Positions 1 to 6,681 of a stretch of 64,000 nucleotides of DNA are shown in pieces. Source of the DNA: Flavobacterium sp. (GTDB lineage: Bacteria > Bacteroidota > Bacteroidia > Flavobacteriales > Flavobacteriaceae); NCBI GenBank assembly GCA_016718345.1, contig JADKDN010000001.1, positions 443,001 through 507,000 of the forward strand, read 5' to 3'. The first letter of the stretch is position 1, and each line of letters begins with the position of its first letter. The notes under the pieces are model-generated. The model was not told the origin of the DNA. It saw nothing but the letters and a program-made list of their open reading frames with translations, and searched no databases. The translations under genes and the position numbers were made by a program.

Positions 1-2
1 TA

Positions 3-218
3 TTAGATTCTAATGAATGCGATACAGATACAATTTTAGTATATCCACATCAATTGCAAGTGGTTGAAAAATCAAATTTGAAAGTTAAGATTCAAAACAC
101 CTTTTTTAAAGGCAACGGATATTTGGTTGAAGCAGTATTCGAAAATCAATTGATTTATTTCGAAAATCCGCAACAATTTAGCCCCAATGAATTTGTTTTT
201 CTTGCATTGAAACAATAA
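3..218 (+). CDS. C-terminal end of a probable ABC-transporter ATP-binding protein (partial)
   Basis: The window opens inside a reading frame whose last 71 codons are present, ending at TAA 216-218. The residues read as a small beta-rich tail (…ILVYPHQLQVVEKSNLKV…, then …GNGYLVEAVFENQLIYFENPQ…). This resembles the TOBE-like regulatory tail that follows the nucleotide-binding domain in Fe3+/polyamine-type ABC ATPases of Flavobacteriia. The Walker motifs and ABC signature would lie left of the window and cannot be checked, so the family call rests on the tail alone. The gene runs in the same direction as the secreted propeller protein 85 bases downstream. Confidence 0.5.
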   Translation, partial: LDSNECDTDTILVYPHQLQVVEKSNLKVKIQNTFFKGNGYLVEAVFENQLIYFENPQQFSPNEFVFLALKQ

Positions 219-303
219 TGTTTGACTAAATGATGATTGTAAAGGCTTCTTTTCAATATAGTTATAACGATAAATAGCTTATTTTTGATTAAAATAAATT
301 CTA

Positions 304-1578
304 ATGAAAAAATGGTATTGTTTTCTATTTTTAGTTTCAATTTCGCTACATGCACAGTTGCAATGGCGACCTCTAACTTCTATGGTGTCAAACGGAAATA
401 ATCAACGTTTTGATGATGTTTTTTTTCTTAATGACAACTTGGGTTGGGCTTTAAATGGGGCTTATGCAGCGGTATATAAAACTACAGATGGAGGCATCAC
501 TTGGGAAAATCAATTGTCTGAATTAACAACAGCCTTGCCCGGAAATTATTACTTCAGAAATATTGAATTTATTGACGAAAATATCGGTTTTGTAGGTACA
601 CTCAATGGTGTTTTTTTTAAAACAATTGACGGAGGAACCACATGGACTAAAGTAACAAATTTTCCAACCAATCCTCCAGCCATTTGTGGATTGGATGCTA
701 TAGGAGCTTCTACAATATACGGTTGTGGAGCTTATTTTTCGCCATCCTATATTATAAAATCTACAGATAAAGGAGAGACTTGGCAATTTATCGACATGAG
801 TGCTTATGCCAATGCTTTGGTAGAAATTGTATTTTTAGATGAAAACACGGGATATGTTGCAGGAAAAAGTGTCAATGGTGCGGTAGTATTAAAAACGGCT
901 GACGGAGGAACGACTTGGAATGAAGTATACAATTCTAATATCCCCGGAGAATACGTTTGGAAGCTGCAAATTTTGAGTTCAAATTCCGATGTGCTTTTTG
1001 GTTCGGTGGAAGCGGAGTCGCCCAATTCTGGAAAATTAATTAAGTCTTTCGATGCAGGACTGACGTGGACTAGTAAAAATTTCCCCGATATCAATGTTCA
1101 AGCGGTAGGATTTCTATCAGAAACTCATGGTTGGATGGGAGGGCACATCACAGGATTTTATGAAACTACAGATGGGGGTGATACTTGGGTCAATACCAAT
1201 GTGGGTAGTAATTTAAATCGAATAGTGATTTTGAAAGACAATTTAGCCTATGCATCTGGTACCACAGTCTACAAATTCAGTGAGGGAAATTTGGCTGTAA
1301 CTAATTTCATTGAAAAAGATAGAGCATCTTTACAAGCAGCAATTCATCCCAATCCGATTAAAGACAAGTTAAATCTAACGATGACATTCAACGAAAGTGA
1401 CCATGTTATTATTGAGTTGTATGATAGTGTTGGACATTTAATCAAACAATTGTATAAAGACGATATTGCAACTGCGTCTTCCAAAACCTACACCTTTGAT
1501 TTTCCATATGCCTCGGGAGTCTATATCATCAATCTTCACACGAATACAGGAAGACAGTCTATTAAATTCGTAAAATAG
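304..1578 (+). CDS. Secreted beta-propeller (YCF48/BNR-like) protein with T9SS type A sorting domain
   Basis: The protein has 424 residues. The first ~18 (MKKWYCFLFLVSISLHAQ) form a signal peptide. The middle (about 40-335) carries repeated blades of the YCF48/BNR kind, with recurring TTDGG-TW or SFDAG-TW turns and GW/GYV strands, as in photosystem assembly factor Ycf48 and sialidase-type propellers. The last ~75 residues (PNPIKDKLNLTM…, ending SIKFVK) are a typical type A sorting domain that directs export through the type IX secretion system and is cleaved at the cell surface. The substrate is unknown; such proteins are usually surface-attached or released. The ATG at 304 is followed directly by a good signal peptide, so the start is secure. 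No frameshift is visible. Confidence 0.85.
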   Translation: MKKWYCFLFLVSISLHAQLQWRPLTSMVSNGNNQRFDDVFFLNDNLGWALNGAYAAVYKTTDGGITWENQLSELTTALPGNYYFRNIEFIDENIGFVGTLNGVFFKTIDGGTTWTKVTNFPTNPPAICGLDAIGASTIYGCGAYFSPSYIIKSTDKGETWQFIDMSAYANALVEIVFLDENTGYVAGKSVNGAVVLKTADGGTTWNEVYNSNIPGEYVWKLQILSSNSDVLFGSVEAESPNSGKLIKSFDAGLTWTSKNFPDINVQAVGFLSETHGWMGGHITGFYETTDGGDTWVNTNVGSNLNRIVILKDNLAYASGTTVYKFSEGNLAVTNFIEKDRASLQAAIHPNPIKDKLNLTMTFNESDHVIIELYDSVGHLIKQLYKDDIATASSKTYTFDFPYASGVYIINLHTNTGRQSIKFVK

Positions 1579-1674
1579 TTGTAATTTTTTGTTGATTTAC
1601 AAAAATATACTACCTTGTAACCTATAATTACGCAGTAAGCAGACCTTTTACACCTCTAACGAAATAAAAATAAA

Positions 1675-2688
1675 ATGATGTATCATTCAAAAATTGCTGG
1701 GCTAGGATATTTTGTTCCTGAAAACATTGTCACCAACGACGATTTGTCTAAAATTATGGATACCAATGACGAATGGATTCAAGAGCGAACAGGAATTCAA
1801 GAGCGAAGACATATCATCAAAGGAAGTGGAGAAACCACCACAACAATGGGAATCAAAGCCGCCAAAATAGCGATTGAACGTTCTGGAGTAGCCAAAGAGG
1901 ATATCGATTTTATTGTTTTTGCTACCATTTCACCAGATTATTATTTCCCAGGACCGGGAGTTTCTCTCCAAAAAGAGTTGGGACTGAAAACCGTTGGAGC
2001 TTTGGACATTCGCAACCAATGTTCGGGTTTTGTCTATGCCTTGTCTATTGCCGATCAATACATCAAAACGGGAATGTATAAAAACATCCTCATTGTGGGT
2101 TCTGAATTGCAATCTTTAGGTTTAGATATGACCGATAGAGGGAGAAGCGTTTCGGTGATTTTTGGTGATGGAGCAGGAGCAGCAGTTATTAGTAGGGAAG
2201 AAGATACTACAAAAGGGGTACTTTCTACACACCTACATTCTGAAGGGGAACATGCCAAAGAGCTGGCGGTGCTAGCACCCGGAATGGGAGGGCGTTGGGT
2301 TACTGAAATTCTTGCCGATAACGACCCCAATGATGAAAGTTATTTCCCGTATATGAATGGGCAGTTTGTGTTTAAAAATGCCGTAGTGCGTTTCAGCGAA
2401 GTGATTCATGAAGGGTTGGAAGCCAATAATTTACAGGTTTCCGATATTGATATGTTGATACCGCATCAGGCGAATTTGAGAATTTCACAGTTTATCCAAA
2501 AGAAATTTGGTTTAAGCGACGACCAAGTGTTTAACAACATTCAAAAATTTGGAAATACCACCGCAGCCTCTATTCCTATTGCGCTAACTGAGGCTTGGGA
2601 ATTAGGAAAAATAAAATCAGGAGATTTAGTAGTTTTGGCAGCCTTTGGTAGCGGATTTACTTGGGCAAGTGCTATTATTAGGTGGTGA
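1675..2688 (+). CDS. fabH: 3-oxoacyl-[acyl-carrier-protein] synthase III (KAS III)
   Basis: The 337-residue protein has the usual length and full catalytic triad of KAS III: Cys116 in the RNQCSGFVYAL context, His264 in IPHQANLRI and Asn294 in FGNTTAASIP. The N-terminus (KIAGLGYFVPENIVTN) and the ERTGIQERR motif fit FabH of Bacteroidota. It condenses acetyl-CoA or a branched primer with malonyl-ACP to start fatty-acid synthesis in the cytoplasm. ATG at 1675 is followed by a second ATG; either could be used. The 3' end is odd: its last ~37 bases and the following ~17 reappear at 3361-3412 on the far side of the parDE locus, where a near-identical SAIIRW-stop ending is encoded. Confidence 0.97.
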   Translation: MMYHSKIAGLGYFVPENIVTNDDLSKIMDTNDEWIQERTGIQERRHIIKGSGETTTTMGIKAAKIAIERSGVAKEDIDFIVFATISPDYYFPGPGVSLQKELGLKTVGALDIRNQCSGFVYALSIADQYIKTGMYKNILIVGSELQSLGLDMTDRGRSVSVIFGDGAGAAVISREEDTTKGVLSTHLHSEGEHAKELAVLAPGMGGRWVTEILADNDPNDESYFPYMNGQFVFKNAVVRFSEVIHEGLEANNLQVSDIDMLIPHQANLRISQFIQKKFGLSDDQVFNNIQKFGNTTAASIPIALTEAWELGKIKSGDLVVLAAFGSGFTWASAIIRW

Positions 2689-2705
2689 TTTTTTAGGACT
2701 TTTTT
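2652..2705. repeat. Left copy of a duplicated fabH 3' end flanking parDE
   Basis: These ~54 bases cover the last codons of fabH (…GFTWASAIIRW-stop) and the T-rich sequence after it. A diverged copy lies at 3361-3412. The two agree over about 50 bases apart from five or six substitutions and one indel. Together they bracket the parDE pair. Confidence 0.85.
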
Positions 2706-2753
2706 TATTTTTGTAGCACTGCTCAACACCTCCTGTTGTACTATGCCGTTTCT

Positions 2754-3044
2754 TTATAAGCGATTGGGGATATCCATCATTTGATGTAACACTCTAACAA
2801 TTTCAATTATTCCGTCGTCTGCTCTTTTATAAATTAGTAGATGTGATTTCATTTTGGCTTGTCGGTAACCGAATTTTATTTTTCCTATATCTTTTCCCGT
2901 TTCAAAATCTTCGACAATACAGTTAATTTCTTGGTATAGTAAACGATAATATCGGTCGGCTTGTTCAAGTGACCAATTTTCTAATGTGTATAACCAAATT
3001 CTATCGATGTCTTCTAAAGCTTTACTACTTATTCGATATTTCAC
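2754..3044 (-). CDS. parE: ParE/RelE-family toxin
   Basis: This 96-residue basic protein has the RelE/ParE fold signature: an N-terminal SKALEDIDRIWLYTLENWS helix pair, a central tyrosine-rich helix (QADRYYRLLYQEI) and the C-terminal strand HLLIYKRADDGIIEIVRVLHQMMDI. ParE toxins poison DNA gyrase; related RelE proteins cleave mRNA on the ribosome, and the sequence alone does not decide which. It lies directly after the antitoxin gene and overlaps it by four bases, so the two are co-translated. A paralogous pair lies at 27.5-28.0 kb. Confidence 0.9.
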   Translation of the reverse strand: MKYRISSKALEDIDRIWLYTLENWSLEQADRYYRLLYQEINCIVEDFETGKDIGKIKFGYRQAKMKSHLLIYKRADDGIIEIVRVLHQMMDIPNRL

Positions 3045-3289
3045 TTTTTCAAGTGTTTTTTGTGAAGGTTGGTCAAATAAATTTCTGGATCAAAATCGGA
3101 GACCATTCCGCTTTTTTCTCCTAACTCAATTTCGTATCTAAACCGTTTAATCTTTTCTTCTTCTACTTCAAGCAACCTTAATGCTGCACGAACTACTTCG
3201 CTAGCAGAAGAAAATTTGCCAGTTTTTACTTGACCATTTATGAAATTTTCAAAATAATCTCCTAGTAAAATAGAGGTGTTTTTTGCCAT
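3041..3289 (-). CDS. parD: ParD-like antitoxin, ribbon-helix-helix (type II)
   Basis: The MAKNTSILLGDYFENFINGQVKTGKFSSASEVVRAALRLLEVEE region is the classic CC2985/ParD layout: an N-terminal DNA-binding strand, the GKF-SASEVVRAALRLLE helix pair, then an acidic-basic C-terminal tail that wraps the toxin. I chose the ATG at 3289 (82 residues) over the one two codons upstream because family members begin at MAKNTS. An ATACCA-N5-TGGTAT palindrome sits 23 bases upstream and is a likely autoregulatory operator. Confidence 0.9.
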   Translation of the reverse strand: MAKNTSILLGDYFENFINGQVKTGKFSSASEVVRAALRLLEVEEEKIKRFRYEIELGEKSGMVSDFDPEIYLTNLHKKHLKK

Positions 3290-3311
3290 AACCAAAATTT
3301 TTATTTCAAAG

Positions 3312-3328
3312 ATACCAATTCATGGTAT
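3312..3328. promoter_or_regulatory. Putative parDE operator palindrome
   Basis: ATACCA, five bases (ATTCA), then TGGTAT form an inverted repeat just upstream of parD. The second parDE locus has a very similar palindrome (28020-28036) in the same place, which supports its being the ParD binding site. Confidence 0.5.
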
Positions 3329-3360
3329 ATTTTCAAACTTTCTTGATTGTTTTTTGATAA

Positions 3361-3412
3361 CGGATTTACTTGGACAAGTGCGATTATTAGGTGGTAATTT
3401 TTAAGACTTTTA
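3361..3412. repeat. Right copy of the duplicated fabH 3' end
   Basis: The sequence reads as codons for GFTWTSAIIRW-stop in the plus direction, matching the FabH C-terminus except Thr for Ala, and continues into the same T-rich tail as 2689-2705. It is not attached to an open reading frame of its own. A strong terminator hairpin follows at once, which suggests this was the original end of the fabH transcription unit. Confidence 0.85.
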
Positions 3413-3417
3413 TAAGT

Positions 3418-3455
3418 AACCTCGTTTAAAATTACTGAAACGAGGTTTGTTTATT
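3418..3455 (+). terminator. Rho-independent terminator beyond the second fabH end
   Basis: AACCTCGTTT (3418-3427) pairs perfectly with AAACGAGGTT (3438-3447) across a ten-base loop, followed by a T-rich run. It probably once terminated fabH directly. Confidence 0.75.
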
Positions 3456-3575
3456 TTTGGTACTTTTTATTGCGTGTGTTATCTGCTGTTTTTTTTTTTT
3501 TGTCAAATATGTTTTTTTATTTGCATATATGATAATTATTGTTTAATATCGCAATTTAAATATAATTTTTCGATT

Positions 3576-3878
3576 ATGGATTGGAATGAAAAAGCTAAGC
3601 GTCTTCTTAAATCAGAATTGATAAAAAGAGGTATCACAAATTCAGATTTAGTTTTGTTACTAAAAGGAATTGAAATAGAAGAAACCAAAGCCAGTATTGA
3701 TAGTAAAATAAGCCGTGGAACTTTTAGTGCTTCATTTTTTTTACAATGCCTTTCTGTAATTGGTTGTAATAAACTTACCATAGAAGAATATGAAAATAAT
3801 TATTTTTTGGAATCAAATAAATTACAATTAGTTGCCGAGCCAAATGTTGAATATAATACAATTTCCAATGAAAAATAA
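3576..3878 (+). CDS. DUF6471-type small protein paired with DNA methyltransferase
   Basis: The 100-residue protein (MDWNEKAKRLLKSELIKRGI…) has a helix-turn-helix-like layout. The LLKSELIKRGITNSDLVLLL segment is followed by ISRGTFSASFFLQCLSVIGC, the hallmark of the DUF6471 family, which often sits upstream of DNA methylases. The frame stays open upstream to 3447, but that part is phenylalanine- and cysteine-rich and unlike coding sequence, so the ATG at 3576 is preferred. Its last 11 bases overlap the start of the methyltransferase gene, implying translational coupling. It may be a controller of the restriction-modification unit; this is inference from size, fold and position. Confidence 0.75.
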   Translation: MDWNEKAKRLLKSELIKRGITNSDLVLLLKGIEIEETKASIDSKISRGTFSASFFLQCLSVIGCNKLTIEEYENNYFLESNKLQLVAEPNVEYNTISNEK

Positions 3879-5220
3879 TGTAATTAAGTTTATTGATTTA
3901 TTCGCTGGACTAGGCGGTATTAGATTAGGTTTTGAAAACGCATTTAAAAGTTTTGGATTTGAGACAGAGTGTGTAATGACTTCTGAAATAAAGCCATACG
4001 CTGTAAAGACATTAAGGCATAATTTCTCTCACGATTTTTTAGCAGGTGATATTTTTGATATAAAAAATGAATTTATTCCTCAATTTGATTTTTTATTAGG
4101 CGGATTTCCTTGTCAACCATTCAGCGCTAGTGGAAAGCGCCAGGGTTTTATTGATACAAGAGGAACTCTTTTTTTTGAAATTGAAAGAATTTTGAGAGAT
4201 AAAAAGCCCTATGGTTTTATTTTGGAAAATGTCGAAGGTTTAGTCAAACATGATTTAGAATTTAAGACTGATAAAATAGGAAGAACACTTTCAACTATAC
4301 TTTATAAACTTGAAAATGAATTAGGATATAATGTTTCTTGGAAAGTTTTTGATTCACTTGAGTTTGGTTTGCCACAATCAAGAAAAAGAATCTTTATTGT
4401 TGGCACAAAGAACCAAACAGTTGATTTGAGCGGGAATGAGCCAAAATACAATAGGCTTGAAAGTATTTTAGAAAAAGGTTTACCAACTATTAATTCTGAT
4501 TTTACGAATAAATTATTTTCGCATTTAGAGTTAAAGGATTTGTATGGCAAATCTATAAAAGACAAAAGAGGAGGTGAAAATAATATACATAGTTGGGAAA
4601 TTGGATTAAAAGGAGAAATTTCAAAAGAGCAATCAATATTATTAAATAAGTTATTTAGAGAACGACGAAAAAAACAGTGGGCAAGTGAAATTGGAATTGA
4701 TTGGATGGACGGTATGGCGTTAACATTACAACAAATTAATACATTCATAGATTGTTCAGAAAATGAATTATTTTTAATGTTGGAAGATTTAACAAACAAA
4801 GGATACTTGAAATTTGAGTTTCCTAAAAAATTAATTAAAGAAGAAACGGAAAATGGTATTAAAACGTATAGGGTTTATGATGAGACAAAGCCTAAAGGTT
4901 ACAATATTGTAACAGGAAAATTAAGCTTTGAAATTAATAAAATTTTAGATCCAAATGATATTGCTCCAACTTTGGTAGCTACTGATGTTTCTCGTTTAGC
5001 TGTTCCAGATGGAAAAGGTTTAAGACGATTGACTATTAGAGAAGGTCTTCGATTATTTGGTTATCCTGAATGGTATGAAATTCCGACAAAAGAATATGAT
5101 GCCTTTGATTTATTAGGAAATACAGTTGCAGTTCCTGTTGTTGAGTTTGTTGCAAATAAATTAGCGATTGAATATGTTAAAAATACATATCAAATTAGAG
5201 AACAATTTATTAACGGATAA
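3868..5220 (+). CDS. DNA (cytosine-5-)-methyltransferase
   Basis: This protein of 450 residues transfers a methyl group from S-adenosylmethionine to C5 of cytosine. Motif I is FIDLFAGLGGIRLGF. Motif IV is GGFPCQPFSASGKRQGF with catalytic Cys82. Motif VI is ENVEGL, motif VIII QSRKRIFIVG, and motifs IX-X RRLTIREGLRLFGYP and LLGNTVAVPV. The variable region between VIII and IX (about 190-370) sets the recognition sequence, which cannot be read off. The start MKNNVIKFIDLF at 3868 overlaps the DUF6471 gene; an upstream in-frame ATG at 3832 is less likely. It faces a restriction endonuclease gene across one shared terminator, which makes a complete type II unit. Confidence 0.96.
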   Translation: MKNNVIKFIDLFAGLGGIRLGFENAFKSFGFETECVMTSEIKPYAVKTLRHNFSHDFLAGDIFDIKNEFIPQFDFLLGGFPCQPFSASGKRQGFIDTRGTLFFEIERILRDKKPYGFILENVEGLVKHDLEFKTDKIGRTLSTILYKLENELGYNVSWKVFDSLEFGLPQSRKRIFIVGTKNQTVDLSGNEPKYNRLESILEKGLPTINSDFTNKLFSHLELKDLYGKSIKDKRGGENNIHSWEIGLKGEISKEQSILLNKLFRERRKKQWASEIGIDWMDGMALTLQQINTFIDCSENELFLMLEDLTNKGYLKFEFPKKLIKEETENGIKTYRVYDETKPKGYNIVTGKLSFEINKILDPNDIAPTLVATDVSRLAVPDGKGLRRLTIREGLRLFGYPEWYEIPTKEYDAFDLLGNTVAVPVVEFVANKLAIEYVKNTYQIREQFING

Positions 5221-5221
5221 T

Positions 5222-5252
5222 AACAAAAAATCGCCTTTGGCGATTTTTTGTT
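5222..5252. terminator. Bidirectional terminator between methyltransferase and endonuclease genes
   Basis: AACAAAAAATCGCC and GGCGATTTTTTGTT form a perfect hairpin around TTT, with A-run and T-run on opposite sides, so it can stop transcription from both directions. It fills the whole gap between the two convergent genes. Confidence 0.85.
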
Positions 5253-6191
5253 ATTTTAAATGTTGATTTAATATTTCATCTAATTGGTTTAGATTTTTCT
5301 GATTTATTACATAATCACTTGCATTATAAATTCTATTTAAATCGTTTTGCCTTCCTACCCAACCAAAACCATCACAATAGTTAATCATTGTAATTCTATT
5401 TCCTCGGTGGTTTGCATTATGTCTCATTAAAATTCCGAATAATTCAACTAATTGGTCTGCTCGTTTAGATTGTCCGCTTCCTGTTGTAATATTATATGAA
5501 GATTCCATTAAAAGAACAGGATTTCCCAGACTAGGAATCAAAAAATCAATATTTTTATTGAATAAAGGATATTCTTTTTGAGTTTCGTAAGTCAAATCAG
5601 GTTTGATTCTTTTTTTATAATCTTCAATTTTATTTTTGATTAAAGTTTCAACATGAGCACCGACTTCATTGGAATATTTACCTTGGATTTCATTATCATT
5701 TAATATACGTTCAACGTAACTGTAATTGGATAAATCTGAAATAAATTCTTTGTCTTTAAGTTTGAAATTTCTCATATAATACAACGGAATTTCGTGACCT
5801 ATTTTTGAAAATCTGCCGTTCAAAAAGAAATCTACCAAAATATTTTTGAATTCAATATTTTGTTGCATCGTTTTAGAAATTCTTTGATATCCCATTCAGT
5901 ATTAAATTCTTCATTATAAATCCTGTATCTCAACAAAGAAACAACTCTTTTTAGTCTTTCTTCTGAAAGACCAATTAAAGAAACTAATGCCTTTAGTTTT
6001 ATTAATGCACTAAAATTATCTTCATCTATTGTCAGAAATTTAGATAAATTTTCAGTGGTGCTTAAGTTTCCGCTTGAATCATTTATGAATTGAGTTAATG
6101 GTTTTATAATTTGTAAAAAATTGTTATCGAAAACATCGTCAATCATAAATGACATACTATTCTTCCATTCTTCAAAACTTATCTTCTGCAT
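5251..6191 (-). CDS. Type II restriction endonuclease, probably DpnII-like (frame broken)
   Basis: Two overlapping frames, 5832-6191 (MQKISFEEWKNSM…) and 5251-5895, together give about 305 residues. That is the length of DpnII/MboI-family nucleases. The C-terminal part holds an acidic/ESS core (IDFLIPSLGNPVLLMESSYN) and the family-like ending DGFGWVGRQNDLNRIYNASDYVIN. The break lies around 5840-5880, where the upstream frame runs off into CNKILNSKIFW-stop while the other continues QQNIEFKNILVDFF. It may be a sequencing indel, a true inactivation, or two natural overlapping genes. The partner is a cytosine-C5 methylase, unlike the adenine methylases of classical DpnII. It is the convergent partner of the methyltransferase gene. 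Confidence 0.7.
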
Positions 6192-6216
6192 TATATTAGG
6201 TTTTGTTGTTGTTTTT

Positions 6217-6224
6217 CAAATATA
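6217..6224 (-). promoter_or_regulatory. Putative -7 box of the endonuclease gene
   Basis: On the minus strand TATATTTG fits the Bacteroidota TAnnTTTG box 25 bases ahead of the endonuclease start. No good -33 TTTG is visible, so the call is tentative. Confidence 0.35.
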
Positions 6225-6407
6225 ATGTAAATCTTTCGATTTAAGATTTTTTTTAATATAGCAGGTAACTTTTTTATACTACTGACTTTTTCACACATAT
6301 CACCCCAATTTTGGGTAGATAAGTATGACTATTATCCTTTAGTTGTTACACAAATATAAATAATTGTGAATAGTCAAGCATACATGATTTGTGATTTTTC
6401 CTAAAAA

Positions 6408-6597
6408 CGTCAAGTTTTACGTCTCTGACGTGAAACTTTACGTCCGTGATGTCAAATTTGACGTTGCTGACGTCAAACTTGACGTTCTTGATGCCAAACT
6501 TGACGTGGTATGACGTCAAATTTGACGTGCTTGATGCCAAATTTGACGTTCCTGATGTCAAACTTGACGTCGCTGATGTCAAATTTGGCGTGTTTTA
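6408..6597. repeat. 21-bp palindromic minisatellite (about nine units)
   Basis: Units of the form GAYGYCAAAYTTGACGTnnnt repeat with a 21-base period (one unit is 22). Each contains the inverted repeat ACGTCAAATTTGACGT or a slight variant. The first two units are more diverged (TTTTACGT, GAAACTTTACGT). The period equals seven codons and a short frame with heptads such as DVKFDVL exists at 6446-6640. It has no convincing start context and I do not call it a gene. The array lies between the endonuclease promoter and the terminator of the TonB-linked gene, in a 490-base gap that otherwise shows nothing. Confidence 0.85.
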
Positions 6598-6613
6598 CTC
6601 TTTTAGTCATAAA

Positions 6614-6649
6614 AAACCCCTTTTACAGTTTCAACTCTAAAAGGGGTTT
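6614..6649 (-). terminator. Terminator of the TonB-linked barrel gene
   Basis: AAACCCCTTTT (6614-6624) pairs with AAAAGGGGTTT (6639-6649). The T-run follows on the minus strand, 33 bases after the end of the minus-strand gene. Confidence 0.85.
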
Positions 6650-6681
6650 GCTATAAGTATATATCAATAGGTTCTGGATTT

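Noticed and set aside
3447..3575. Upstream extension of the DUF6471 protein
   Set aside because: The added 43 residues are Phe/Cys-rich from T-runs and overlap the terminator; the family starts at the internal Met.
6446..6640. Short frame with DVKFDV heptads over the minisatellite
   Set aside because: It exists only because the 21-base period has no stop; no ribosome-binding context, and both strands are open for the same reason.
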